Source: Scatomorpha sp964367935
GTDB lineage: Bacteria; Bacillota; Clostridia; Oscillospirales; Oscillospiraceae
Direction: 5' to 3'
Assembly: GCA_964367935.1 (NCBI GenBank)
Contig: CAYIYZ010000004.1
Location: 124,001-188,000 of the forward strand
Length of the DNA: 64,000 nt
The position numbers and the translations under genes were made by a program. The notes under the pieces are model-generated. The model ran no database searches. It was given only the letters and a program-made list of their open reading frames with translations, and had not been told where the DNA came from. Position 1 is the first letter of the stretch. The number at the start of each line of letters is the position of its first letter. Positions 49,463 to 58,679 of the stretch are shown here, piece after piece.

Positions 49463-50921
49463 AGTAAAACTCCTCTATCATTTTTTTGCCCTTTGACGTT
49501 TTCTCCACAGCTTCTATGTATTCCTTGGGATACTTGGGCGCAAAGCTACGCTCAACACCTGTGCCCCTTATGAGCTTCGTCGAGCCGCCCGCTCCCATGG
49601 ATATTATAGTACACAGTTCGTCCATTATGCAAACATTATATAAGCTTTCTTGACCTGCAACACTCCATCCGCTATTTTCATAGCCGCCTGCCATAAATTT
49701 CTGACGGTAGATATAGTAGGGCGCATAGTCACTTGCCCTCAAATGCTTATACGCACGTTCGAGCATATCTGTCACATCATCGCCGCCGTTTTGCTCTATG
49801 CCCTGCTCCCTTATGAGTCTCGAGCCACGCTTCTTAGACAGGGTGTGCACCGTCACATTCTCCGGCGCAAGGCGTAACACTCTCTTTATCGACTTTTCAA
49901 AGCTATCGGGATCATCACCGGGTAGACCTGCTATCAGATCAGTATTTACACTGAAATTACCGCAAGACCGCACTAGCTCTGTCGCTCTTTCTATATCCTC
50001 TGCCGTGTGCCGTCTACCTATTGTTTCCAATACCGCATTATTCATCGTCTGTGGGTTCACGCACACTCTCGTCACACCCATATTGCCCAGTACCTGAATT
50101 TTACTTGAATCTATAGTCTCCGGCCTTCCTGCTTCGACCGTAAACTCGCGCAAATGCGACAGATCAAACTCACGATATAACTTAGCTATTAATAGCTCAA
50201 GTTGCTTAGCCGACAAGGTCGTCGGCGTACCGCCGCCTATATACAGTGCCACAGGCCTAAGCCCTGCTTCCCGCACCGCCTGTGCCGTCGCCTCTATCTC
50301 ACGATGCAAGGCTTCCAAATACGGTGGAATGAGCTTGACGCTTTTTTCCGTGCTCTGGCTGACAAAGCTGCAATAGCTGCAACGAGTTGGGCAAAAAGGT
50401 ATGCTGACATAAAGGCAAAAGTCACGCTCAGCAAGGCTCAGCCTTGCACGTTCCGAGACTCTCGCCGCTTCCAAGGCCAAGTTCGCACGCTCCTCAGACA
50501 CTAAAAATTCACGCCTGAAGCCACGCAAGGCACTGCGCTCAGTATCACTTTGACGTAAAAACACCGACATAAGTTTCACAGGGCGTACGCCTGTTAGCGC
50601 ACCCCATTCCGGCTTACTTATGCCATGCGCCAAAGACGCACGGTAAAAAGAGAGCTTCACTATCTTATTTTTTAGGCGTACCGTCTCGTCCTTATCGTAC
50701 ATAGCATCATTTCGCACCGACGCCTTGCCCCTAGACACTCGCCCATCGGCATTAATGACGCACACACAGGTCGTATACACCGCACCTACGCTCATACGCA
50801 CTTCCGCCCGCTCACCCTCGGGACTGCCCTCACAGAGCTTCGGTCGCCTGCTCGGAAAAAATGTCATCATACTCTGCTCCGCTGCATAACGAAGCTCATG
50901 ACCGCTCAAGTATAAGTTCAC
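49452..50921 (-). CDS. hemZ: coproporphyrinogen dehydrogenase HemZ (radical SAM)
   Basis: 489-aa radical-SAM protein of the HemZ group, which resembles oxygen-independent coproporphyrinogen III oxidase. An N-terminal non-SAM domain (about 1-165) contains GISKPEWGALTGVRPVKL. The SAM domain starts at YVSIPFCPTRCSYCSFVS (CxxxCxxC) and has YIGGGTPTTL. A GTG start at 50921 shares a base with the birA stop (TAGTG). No other haem genes are near; in haem-poor anaerobes HemZ-like proteins may do other chemistry, so the haem role is by family only. Confidence 0.9.
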   Translation of the reverse strand: MNLYLSGHELRYAAEQSMMTFFPSRRPKLCEGSPEGERAEVRMSVGAVYTTCVCVINADGRVSRGKASVRNDAMYDKDETVRLKNKIVKLSFYRASLAHGISKPEWGALTGVRPVKLMSVFLRQSDTERSALRGFRREFLVSEERANLALEAARVSERARLSLAERDFCLYVSIPFCPTRCSYCSFVSQSTEKSVKLIPPYLEALHREIEATAQAVREAGLRPVALYIGGGTPTTLSAKQLELLIAKLYREFDLSHLREFTVEAGRPETIDSSKIQVLGNMGVTRVCVNPQTMNNAVLETIGRRHTAEDIERATELVRSCGNFSVNTDLIAGLPGDDPDSFEKSIKRVLRLAPENVTVHTLSKKRGSRLIREQGIEQNGGDDVTDMLERAYKHLRASDYAPYYIYRQKFMAGGYENSGWSVAGQESLYNVCIMDELCTIISMGAGGSTKLIRGTGVERSFAPKYPKEYIEAVEKTSKGKKMIEEFYYGI

Positions 50922-51475
50922 TATCGCACCCCTTGCTGCGTAAATTCTTCTAAGGCATGTATCAAACGAAATACTATGCCCTCTGCCAGGGCATATTTAT
51001 CGAGCTTTGCGCCCGTCATATCCCTCAAGTTCGCCGCTATCTCACCTAAGTCCGCTGGTATCTCATTTTCTATGTTAACACCTATACCGAACACCACTAC
51101 ATCACTCGTGCCTGTACGTGCCTCTGTCAATATACCGCAAACTTTTTTGCCCTTTATCTTTAGGTCGTTTGGCAGCTTCACCTCACACCACACGCCCGTC
51201 AATTCATGTATCGCCGCTCGTACACACAGACCTGTCGTATGCGTTAGTTCCGGCGTTCGTGCCAGTACAGACTTCGGTGGGCGCCAACTCACGGACATAT
51301 ACAGTCCGCCCACGCCCGAGAAAAAGGCTCTGCCCCTCTGACCTCTACCAGCCGTTTGACGCAGGGCGATGACTATAAAGTCATCGCCCTGCGTCGCTAA
51401 GTCAAAGCATTCGTCATTTGTAGAGCCAAGCTCTTCATATTCCCGGAACGTATAGCCCTCGGGTACTCTCATCAT
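50921..51475 (-). CDS. birA: biotin-protein ligase (monofunctional BirA)
   Basis: 184-aa biotin ligase, which makes biotinyl-AMP and transfers biotin to a lysine of BCCP domains. QTAGRGQRGRAFFS is the biotin/ATP loop, and KLPNDLKIKGKKVCGIL the catalytic-Lys region (most relatives have KWPND). There is no N-terminal DNA-binding domain, so unlike E. coli BirA it cannot act as the operon repressor. Its ATG overlaps the pyc stop by 4 nt (ATGA), pairing the ligase with its likely substrate. Confidence 0.93.
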   Translation of the reverse strand: MMRVPEGYTFREYEELGSTNDECFDLATQGDDFIVIALRQTAGRGQRGRAFFSGVGGLYMSVSWRPPKSVLARTPELTHTTGLCVRAAIHELTGVWCEVKLPNDLKIKGKKVCGILTEARTGTSDVVVFGIGVNIENEIPADLGEIAANLRDMTGAKLDKYALAEGIVFRLIHALEEFTQQGVR

Positions 51476-54400
51476 TTTAGTGTCACCAAAAGTTCGCCGG
51501 CCTTAACAGGGACACCCTTCTCAGCAAACACCTCATCTACCACGCCATCCATACGTGCAACTACAGATATCTCCATCTTCATAGCCTCTATGACCGCGAG
51601 CACATCGTTTTCCTTAACCTCGTCGCCGGACTTTACATTTACCTTCGAGACCATTCCCGGTATAGATGCACCGGCATGACCCTTGTCAGACTCATCTGCC
51701 ATCTTTATCTGCTTGCCGGATGCAGCCGCCTCCGGATCCAGCACCGAGACTTCACGACGCATTCCGTTTAGCTCAAACTGCACAGTACGTGTTCCGTCGG
51801 CATTGCGGTCACCCAATCCGAGGTATTTTACCACGAGCATCTTGCCCTCGTCTATATTGATATTCGCCGTCTCGCCTACGGACATGCCGTTAAAGAACAC
51901 GTGACTGCCCATACGTATGAGGTAACCGTATTCTTTTCTATGCGCTGCATAGTCCTCCAACACTTTCGGGTACATGGCGTATGAAAGTGCGTCTTTCCTT
52001 GTCGGGTTCTCAAACAGCTCCGCTACCTTCGCATCAAGCGCATTGAAGTCTACAGGATCTAAAAGCTCGCCCGGTCTGCAAGTTATGGGCTCCTCGCCCT
52101 TTAGCACTACCTTCTGTATGCCCTCGGGGAATCCGCAAGGCGGCTGTCCCATCATGCCCTTGAAGTAACTGACTACCGAGTCGGGGAAGGCCAAAGACTC
52201 GCCCCTCTCAACTATATTCTCCGGAGTTAAATCATTTTGCACCATAAATATCGCCATGTCGCCTACAGTCTTTGACGAAGGTGTAACCTTAATAATGTCA
52301 CCGAACATATCATTTACTGTGCGGTACATCTCCTTAACCTCGTTGAAGCGGTGTCCGAGTCCTATGGACTCTACCTGAGGCTTAAGGTTCGTATACTGTC
52401 CGCCGGGTATCTCATAACGATAAATGTCAGGTGTTGCCGACGACAAACCTGTATCAAAGCTGTGGTAACGGTCACGCACATCTTCCCAGTACTCCGCAAG
52501 GCCCTGCAAGCCGCTCGTTGACAGTCCCGTATCCCTGTCCGTCTCCCTCATTACCTCTACCAAGGAGTTCAATGAAGGCTGACTTGTAAGTCCTGCCATA
52601 GGTGCAAGTGCACAGTCGACTATATCTACGCCGGACTCCGCCGCCAAAGTATACATGGCTATCTGGTTGCCCGTCGTATCGTGTGTATGCAGATGTATGG
52701 GTATTCCGATCTCCTCTTTCAAGGTCTTTATCAGTTTCTTTGCGCCATAGGGCTTTAGCAGTCCGGACATGTCCTTTACACAGAGAGTATGCGCACCACG
52801 CTTCTCAAGCTCCTTCGCAAAATTCACGTAGTAGTCAAGCGTATACTTATCACGCTTGGGATCCATAATATCGCCCGTATAACACACGGTCGCCTCAAGC
52901 ATCTTACCAGTCTTCAAAACAGCGTCCATCGCCGTCTGCATACTCGGTATCCAGTTGAGTGAGTCGAAGACTCTGAACACGTCTATTCCTGCCTTTGCAG
53001 CCTCCTCAACAAAAGCATACACAAGGTTATCGGGATAGCTCGCATAGCCAACAAGGTTCGAGCCACGTAATAGCATTTGGAACATCACGTTCGGCATTGC
53101 ATTGCGCAGTCCCTCAAGCCTATCCCAAGGCGACTCATGCAAGAACCTATACGCTGTGTCGAATGTAGCTCCGCCCCACATCTCTACAGAGAAGGCGTCG
53201 GCTAACACATCAGCTGTCGCAGGTCCTGCCAGCACCATATCTCTTGTCCTCATACGTGTAGAGATTAATGACTGGTGCGCATCACGCATGGTCGTATCCG
53301 TAACGAGTAGCTTCTTCTGGTCCATGACCCACTTAGACACAGCCTCGGGACCCTTTGTGTCAAGCATATGCTTTAGACCCATCTCGGGCGTAACTTCACG
53401 TGTGGGCTTTGCATAACGTGGCGTCGCCAAGACCCTACTCGGTGCGTCATCCTTCGCTACCTGTATATTTGCTATATACTTTAGCACCCTCGTCGCTCTG
53501 TCCTTTGCGTTTACCATGTCAAATAGCTCGGCCGTCTCGTCTATAAACTTAGTATGGCAACCGCCACCTATGAACACGGGGTGATTTAATATGTTCGTGA
53601 CAAAGGGTATGTTCGTCTTCACGCCCCTGACATGCTCCTCGTTTATAGCCCTACGTGCCTTACGGCATGCCGCCTCAAACGTAACGTCCCAGGTCGTCAC
53701 CTTAACGAGCAGTGAATCGTAATATGGAGAGATTTCAGTGCCTGCTCCGGCATTACCACCGTCAAGACGTACGCCGAAACCGCCGCCCGAACGATATGCG
53801 CTTATCTTGCCATTATCAGGCGCAAACATGTTTGCCGGATCCTCCGTCGTCACACGACACTGTATCGAATAGCCCGCCATACGCAGATTCGACTGCTTCT
53901 CAAGACCAATTTCAGGGTGCGACACACTTGCGCCCGAAGCTATGAGTATCTGAGCACGCACCAAGTCCACACCTGTCACCATCTCTGTTACCGTATGCTC
54001 GACCTGTATACGAGGATTCATCTCTATAAAGTAGTACTTACCACTCTTATCAACCAAAAATTCCACCGTGCCGGCATTGACATAGCCCACATGCTCAGCT
54101 ATCTTCACAGCGTCTGCACACAGTGCATCACGTACAGACTTATCTATGCTCCAAGCCGGCGCAAACTCAACGACCTTCTGGTAGCGTCTCTGCAAGGAAC
54201 AGTCACGCTCACCCAAATGACGCACGTTGCCGTGCTTATCGGCGAGAATCTGCACCTCTATATGCTTAGGCTCTACAAGGTACTTCTCCATGAATATGCT
54301 GTCGTCACCAAAGGCCTTGCCCGCCTCACTGCGTACAAGCTCAAAAGATGCACTAATGTCCTCAGGCTTCTCACAAAGACGCATTCCACGTCCGCCGCCG

Positions 54401-54897
54401 CCTGCCGCCGCCTTTAATATTACAGGGTATCCGTACTCCGCAGCCTTATCCAATGCATCCTGTACACCGCTCAAAGGCTCCTTGCTTCCGGGGATGGTCG
54501 GCACTCCACATTCTACAGCTATCTTCTTTGCCTCTAACTTGTCTCCCATCTTCGCAAGTATATGGCTGGGCGGTCCGATAAACTCTATACCGTTTTCCTC
54601 ACATGCACGTGCAAACGCCGCATTCTCCGACAAAAAGCCGTAACCGGGATGTATAGCCTCCACGCCACGCTGTTTCGCCAAGGCGATTATCTCATCTATT
54701 GCCAAATACGCACCCAAAGGTGTGGAATGTTCACCAACAAGGTATGACTCGTCAGCCTTTATCCTATAAAGGCTCATCGTATCCTCTTTCGAGTGGATAG
54801 CTACGGTGCGGACACCCAAATCGTAACAGGCACGGAAAATTCGTACTGCTATCTCACCTCTGTTTGCCGCCATGATCTTGTTAAACGGTCTCGACAT
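51472..54897 (-). CDS. pyc: pyruvate carboxylase
   Basis: 1141-aa biotin enzyme that makes oxaloacetate from pyruvate, bicarbonate and ATP (anaplerosis, gluconeogenesis). A biotin carboxylase domain starts at KIMAANRGEIAVRIFRAC, with the ATP-grasp AAAGGGGRGMR near 165. The carboxyltransferase domain follows at VTDTTMRDAHQSLISTRMRT (about 540-560), and then the BCCP domain with the biotinyl Lys in VIEAMKMEISVV about 40 residues from the end. Single-chain, full length. The ATG at 54895-54897 follows AAAAGGAGATG. Followed by birA. Confidence 0.97.
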   Translation of the reverse strand: MSRPFNKIMAANRGEIAVRIFRACYDLGVRTVAIHSKEDTMSLYRIKADESYLVGEHSTPLGAYLAIDEIIALAKQRGVEAIHPGYGFLSENAAFARACEENGIEFIGPPSHILAKMGDKLEAKKIAVECGVPTIPGSKEPLSGVQDALDKAAEYGYPVILKAAAGGGGRGMRLCEKPEDISASFELVRSEAGKAFGDDSIFMEKYLVEPKHIEVQILADKHGNVRHLGERDCSLQRRYQKVVEFAPAWSIDKSVRDALCADAVKIAEHVGYVNAGTVEFLVDKSGKYYFIEMNPRIQVEHTVTEMVTGVDLVRAQILIASGASVSHPEIGLEKQSNLRMAGYSIQCRVTTEDPANMFAPDNGKISAYRSGGGFGVRLDGGNAGAGTEISPYYDSLLVKVTTWDVTFEAACRKARRAINEEHVRGVKTNIPFVTNILNHPVFIGGGCHTKFIDETAELFDMVNAKDRATRVLKYIANIQVAKDDAPSRVLATPRYAKPTREVTPEMGLKHMLDTKGPEAVSKWVMDQKKLLVTDTTMRDAHQSLISTRMRTRDMVLAGPATADVLADAFSVEMWGGATFDTAYRFLHESPWDRLEGLRNAMPNVMFQMLLRGSNLVGYASYPDNLVYAFVEEAAKAGIDVFRVFDSLNWIPSMQTAMDAVLKTGKMLEATVCYTGDIMDPKRDKYTLDYYVNFAKELEKRGAHTLCVKDMSGLLKPYGAKKLIKTLKEEIGIPIHLHTHDTTGNQIAMYTLAAESGVDIVDCALAPMAGLTSQPSLNSLVEVMRETDRDTGLSTSGLQGLAEYWEDVRDRYHSFDTGLSSATPDIYRYEIPGGQYTNLKPQVESIGLGHRFNEVKEMYRTVNDMFGDIIKVTPSSKTVGDMAIFMVQNDLTPENIVERGESLAFPDSVVSYFKGMMGQPPCGFPEGIQKVVLKGEEPITCRPGELLDPVDFNALDAKVAELFENPTRKDALSYAMYPKVLEDYAAHRKEYGYLIRMGSHVFFNGMSVGETANINIDEGKMLVVKYLGLGDRNADGTRTVQFELNGMRREVSVLDPEAAASGKQIKMADESDKGHAGASIPGMVSKVNVKSGDEVKENDVLAVIEAMKMEISVVARMDGVVDEVFAEKGVPVKAGELLVTLK

Positions 54898-54925
54898 AAT
54901 TTCATCTCCTTTTATATATCCATAT

Positions 54926-55723
54926 TTAATCTACTCTTGATAGTTCGGCACTGCGACGCTTATTCGCCCTATAACCTTGCGCCACCGCCTCGGGCAGTCC
55001 GCCGTCTCGCATAGCGTTTAACGCCGCCTCCGTCGTGCCCTTCTTACTCGTTATCCTCGCTCGCAAGTCCTCGGGCTTCGTTTTGCCGTCCGCCAAAAGT
55101 GCCGCCGCACCTCTTAATGTCTGCAAAGCAAATTCACTCGCCAAGCTTTCCATCACGCCCTCAGATACAGCCGCATCACGCATACTCTCCAGTAGAAGAC
55201 ATATATATGCCGCTCCACTGCCCGACAAGGCCGCCACATCGTCTATCTGCGCTTCGCTCACCCTTGCACACACACCCGACGCCGAAAACATTGCCTGCAC
55301 CGCCTTCTCGTCCTCTGCGCTGCAAGATGCCGACACAGCATAGCCCGATGCTCCGCAACCCACGCTAAGTGCAAGATTCGGCATAACCCGTATTACTCTC
55401 TGCGTATCAAAGCTATCCTTCAATTTCTCTATGCCTATACCGGCCATTATCGAGACTGTCAGTGTATCCGATTTCATATGAGCTTTATAGTACGGCGCCG
55501 CCTCAAGCATGCTCTGGGGCTTAAACCCCAGCACAACACAATCGGCTCTACCTAAAATCTCCTCTGTCGCCGCCGTCGTGCCCGTTTCGGAGCAAAATGC
55601 CTCCAAACGCTCACGACTACGTGGGTTTACTATATGTATGGTGCTTCCATCTATACCGGCTCGCACCATGCCACTCACTATGGCTCGTACCATATTGCCG
55701 TGGCCTATAAAAGCATATATCAT
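54926..55723 (-). CDS. proC: pyrroline-5-carboxylate reductase
   Basis: 265-aa enzyme for the last step of proline synthesis (P5C to proline with NAD(P)H). Rossmann start MIYAFIGHGNMVRAIVSG, and the C-terminal family signature around GSGAAYICLLLESMRDAAV and TSKKGTTEAALNAM. The start overlaps the proA stop by 4 nt. The proB-proA-proC order gives a complete glutamate-to-proline pathway. Confidence 0.95.
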   Translation of the reverse strand: MIYAFIGHGNMVRAIVSGMVRAGIDGSTIHIVNPRSRERLEAFCSETGTTAATEEILGRADCVVLGFKPQSMLEAAPYYKAHMKSDTLTVSIMAGIGIEKLKDSFDTQRVIRVMPNLALSVGCGASGYAVSASCSAEDEKAVQAMFSASGVCARVSEAQIDDVAALSGSGAAYICLLLESMRDAAVSEGVMESLASEFALQTLRGAAALLADGKTKPEDLRARITSKKGTTEAALNAMRDGGLPEAVAQGYRANKRRSAELSRVD

Positions 55724-56967
55724 CCTCGCACCTGCCCCGTGCCACGCACTACATACTTATAGCTCATCATTTCCTTTAGCCCCATAGGCCCTCTCGCATG
55801 TAGCTTCTGCGTACTGATACCAAGTTCCGCTCCGAAGCCGAACTCAAAACCGTCCGTGAAGCGTGTCGAGCAGTTTACCATCACCACCGCCGCGTCCACA
55901 TACAGCCTAAAATAGTCCGCACTCCTATCGTCCTGCGTCACTATACTCTCCGTATGCGTCGTGCCATATCGATTTATATGCGCAACTGCCGCCTCTACAT
56001 TCTCTACTACCGCTACGGCAAGCTCCATCGCAAGATACTCATCGGTAAAGTCACGCTCCGTAGCCTCTAACATATCCGGCCTATACGCCCTGCTCTTTTC
56101 ATCAGCATGTAAGAGTACCCCCTTCGCACTTAAGGTATCAAGTAGCCCTGCAAGGTTCTTCTCTGCCCATTTCTCGTGCACAAGCAGAGTCTCCGCTGCA
56201 TTGCAAACGCCTGTACGCTGCGTCTTAGAGTTTATTATTATACTCTCCGCCATAGCATAGTCTGCGCTCTCGTCTATATACACATGGCAGTTTCCCGTAC
56301 CCGTCTCTAAAACCGGTACCGTCGCATTTTCCACCACATTTTTTATGAGCGCTCCGCCACCTCTCGGTACCAAAAGATCTATAAGGCCTCGCATCTTCAG
56401 CATCTCATTAACCGACTCTCGGCTCTTATCATCACACAAGCTGACCAAGTTGGGGTCTAAGCCCTCCGCCGCAAGCGTCTCATGGAATATTTTAACTATC
56501 TCCGCACAGGATTCATAAGCCGAGGCACTACCCCTGAGCAAAACCGCACTGCCTGCCTTAAAGCAAAGTGCCGCCGCATCCGCTGTCACATTCGGTCTAC
56601 CCTCATATATCATGCCTATCAGTCCCATAGGCACACGTACTTTCTCTATCTCAAGACCGTTAGGACGTACAAAACGCTCCAACACCTCGCCCACGGGATC
56701 GGGTAACTCTGTAATCTGACGCATACCCTCAGCCATGTCCGCAACACGTGCATCCGTCAACAACAGCCTATCCAAAAGCGCCTCACTCATGCCGCCCTTA
56801 CGTGCGTTTTCCATATCAATTTCATTCGCCGCACATATGCGTTTACTACCCTCGATAAGCGCCTGCGCCATACGTAACAGTACCTCATTCTTCTTAACAC
56901 TGTCCAAAGCCGCAAGGCTCAAACTCGCAGCCTTTGCCCTTTTGGCACTCTCTTTTACACTAATCAT
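55720..56967 (-). CDS. proA: gamma-glutamyl phosphate reductase
   Basis: 415-aa NADPH-dependent reductase of the aldehyde-dehydrogenase superfamily, second step of proline synthesis. Conserved VPMGLIGMIYEGRPNVTADA (about 112-131), VLRGSASAYES, the active-site Cys in KTQRTGVCNAAETLLVH, and the terminal ARGPMGLKEM. The ATG at 56965-56967 is chosen: GGGGGAGGA lies about 10 nt before it, while a GTG three codons earlier is jammed against that site. The gap to proB is filled by repeat copy A. Confidence 0.95.
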   Translation of the reverse strand: MISVKESAKRAKAASLSLAALDSVKKNEVLLRMAQALIEGSKRICAANEIDMENARKGGMSEALLDRLLLTDARVADMAEGMRQITELPDPVGEVLERFVRPNGLEIEKVRVPMGLIGMIYEGRPNVTADAAALCFKAGSAVLLRGSASAYESCAEIVKIFHETLAAEGLDPNLVSLCDDKSRESVNEMLKMRGLIDLLVPRGGGALIKNVVENATVPVLETGTGNCHVYIDESADYAMAESIIINSKTQRTGVCNAAETLLVHEKWAEKNLAGLLDTLSAKGVLLHADEKSRAYRPDMLEATERDFTDEYLAMELAVAVVENVEAAVAHINRYGTTHTESIVTQDDRSADYFRLYVDAAVVMVNCSTRFTDGFEFGFGAELGISTQKLHARGPMGLKEMMSYKYVVRGTGQVRG

Positions 56968-57024
56968 TTCACTCACTCCTCCCCCACGTCACTATTTTCA
57001 ATCTCACAGGTATTAAGGTAATTT

Positions 57025-57226
57025 GCTTTTCCAAAAAAGCCGGGCAACAAATTCTCGTCCTTTGCCGTACAAAGATTTTTCTAAAATTACGGCGAGTTGC
57101 CTGGTCTGATTTTAGAAAAATGTTAAATTTCATCTTCGGCGAGGCGTGTACACGCCGAAGATTCCACTCGTGGCTCGCAAGCCGCGAACTCCTCATTGGC
57201 GAAAAGCCTGTTTTTCGCCAGACTAA
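57025..57226 (-). repeat. 202-nt structured repeat element, family 2, copy A (3' end of proB)
   Basis: Read on the minus strand, this segment aligns without gaps to 61384-61585 on the plus strand with about 170 of 202 positions identical by hand count. It folds into hairpins: TGGCGAAAA/TTTTCGCCA; GGCT-TGCG-AGCC; ATCTTCGGCG/CGCCGAAGAT; ATTTTTCTAAAAT/ATTTTAGAAAAAT around GGC-AACTC-GCC; CTTTG/CAAAG. Where stem bases differ from copy B, the partner base differs too (G-C to A-T in the first stem; T-A to G-C and C-G to T-A in the third). The first 104 nt are translated as the tail and stop of proB. Confidence 0.88.
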
Positions 57227-58310
57227 CGTAATTGTCCCTATGTATTATCTCTGCCTTCTTCAGTCCGTAGCCGCTACGTACAGCCTCCGATGACAGTCCC
57301 ATTATCTTTGTTAACAATGCAGATTCATAATTCGTCAACCCTCGCCCTAAGCAAGTGCCCTCTCCACGGTGACGTACCTCCACAAGTGCACCGCTCCCGA
57401 AATCGCCCTCAACAGCTCTCACTCCGGCCGGCAACAAACTTCCGCCTCTCGCAAGTGCCTCAGCCGCTCCCGTATCTATATATATTCTACCCTCGGACGG
57501 TGCATAAAACGCCATCCACTGCAGTCTCGTCTTCATACTCTTTTGCGCTGTCACATACGTGCCTTTGACCCTGCCCTCTATCGCCCTCAAAAATACCGAA
57601 GGCTCTTTCGATGAACATATGACCACCGACACTCCGGCACTCGATGCAAGCTTTGCGCCATTAATCTTAGTCTGCATACCGCCCGTACCGTTACTCGTAC
57701 CGGCACCACCTGCCAACAGCTCATGCTCTGCGCCTATCTTCTCTATACGCCCTATATGCTCTGCATCTTTATTATACCTCGGGTCTGCCGTATACAACCC
57801 ATCCGTGTCCGTCGCTAATACCAACACATCAGCATGTATCATAGCCGCAAGTTGTGCCGAGAGCATATCATTATCACCTAACTTAAGTTCCGCCACCGAC
57901 ACACTGTCATTCTCGTTTATTATTGGTAGCGCCCTGCGTGACAAAAGCACCTCCAATGCCGCATGTGCATTATTGTACCGACGCTTATCACGAAAGTCAT
58001 CCCGTGTCAGAAGTAGCTGCGCCGCTACTATGCCTCGCTCGGCAAGCGCAGCCGTATATTCCTCCATCAGAAGTCCCTGTCCGACCGCCGCAGCCGCTTG
58101 CTTGCCCGCAGTCGTAGTCGGCCTGCGTTTATACCCCAAAAGAGGGTAGCCGGCCGATATCGCAGCAGAGGTCACAAGCAACACATGATGCCCTGCCTCA
58201 TGCACCTCCGCAACAGCCGCCGCCAAGCGACGTAAATGCTCCTTATTCAGTTCGCCCGTAGACTCCGTCAACGAACTCGTACCAATTTTCACAACCACGG
58301 TCTTCGCCAC
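57123..58310 (-). CDS. proB: glutamate 5-kinase with repeat-derived C-terminal tail
   Basis: First enzyme of proline synthesis, phosphorylating glutamate with ATP. An amino-acid kinase domain (VVVKIGTSSLTESTGELN, PIINENDSVSVAELKLGDND, GTSNGTGGMQTKINGAK) is followed by a PUA domain. Normal ProB proteins end about where this one reads EIIHRDNYV; 33 more residues (SLAKNRLFANEEFAACEPR and on) are encoded by repeat copy A. A GTG at 58310 is taken as the start: GGAGGG lies 11 nt before it, and the mapped promoter leaves only a few bases before the alternative ATG at 58334. The tail may be tolerated junk or may alter feedback control. Confidence 0.93.
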   Translation of the reverse strand: MAKTVVVKIGTSSLTESTGELNKEHLRRLAAAVAEVHEAGHHVLLVTSAAISAGYPLLGYKRRPTTTAGKQAAAAVGQGLLMEEYTAALAERGIVAAQLLLTRDDFRDKRRYNNAHAALEVLLSRRALPIINENDSVSVAELKLGDNDMLSAQLAAMIHADVLVLATDTDGLYTADPRYNKDAEHIGRIEKIGAEHELLAGGAGTSNGTGGMQTKINGAKLASSAGVSVVICSSKEPSVFLRAIEGRVKGTYVTAQKSMKTRLQWMAFYAPSEGRIYIDTGAAEALARGGSLLPAGVRAVEGDFGSGALVEVRHRGEGTCLGRGLTNYESALLTKIMGLSSEAVRSGYGLKKAEIIHRDNYVSLAKNRLFANEEFAACEPRVESSACTRLAEDEI

Positions 58311-58344
58311 TGCTTCTTCCACCCTCCGGAGCATATTAGCTTAT

Positions 58345-58374
58345 ATTGTATCACATCACACGCACAATTGTCCA
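58345..58374 (-). promoter_or_regulatory. predicted proB promoter
   Basis: Minus strand TGGACA (58374-58369), 18-bp spacer, TACAAT (58350-58345). Transcription would begin near 58338, which favours the GTG start at 58310. Confidence 0.55.
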
Positions 58375-58489
58375 CGTCCAATACCCATCCGCAGACATTT
58401 ATCTCTATTTTCACCATTACTCACAAATAAAAATCACCTAACGCCCAAGTCTGAGTAAAAATTGCCATCACTTTAGCGCATTAATCTTC

Positions 58490-58675
58490 TCAAGTCTCGC
58501 TACGCTCTATCTCACGGACGTTTTTCTCGAATTTAACTCGTGCGCCCATCACCTCATGTCCGCAGCCCTTACACCTTAACTTGAAGTCCGCTCCTATGCG
58601 CAGTACCTCCCAACGTTCCGAGCCGCAGGGATGCTTCTTTTTCATCTTCAGCACATCGCCTACTCGTATATCCAT
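58490..58675 (-). CDS. DUF951 family small protein
   Basis: 61-aa protein starting MDIRVGDVLKMKKKHPCGS, the recognisable N-terminus of DUF951. Cysteines in HPCGS and LRCKGCGHEV suggest a small zinc-binding beta fold, possibly nucleic-acid binding. It is encoded 4 nt after rarA, whose last codons carry its AAGGGGGGC ribosome binding site. The function is unknown. No terminator is evident before the proB promoter region (58311-58489), which otherwise shows nothing. Confidence 0.85.
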   Translation of the reverse strand: MDIRVGDVLKMKKKHPCGSERWEVLRIGADFKLRCKGCGHEVMGARVKFEKNVREIERSET

Positions 58676-58679
58676 ACAT

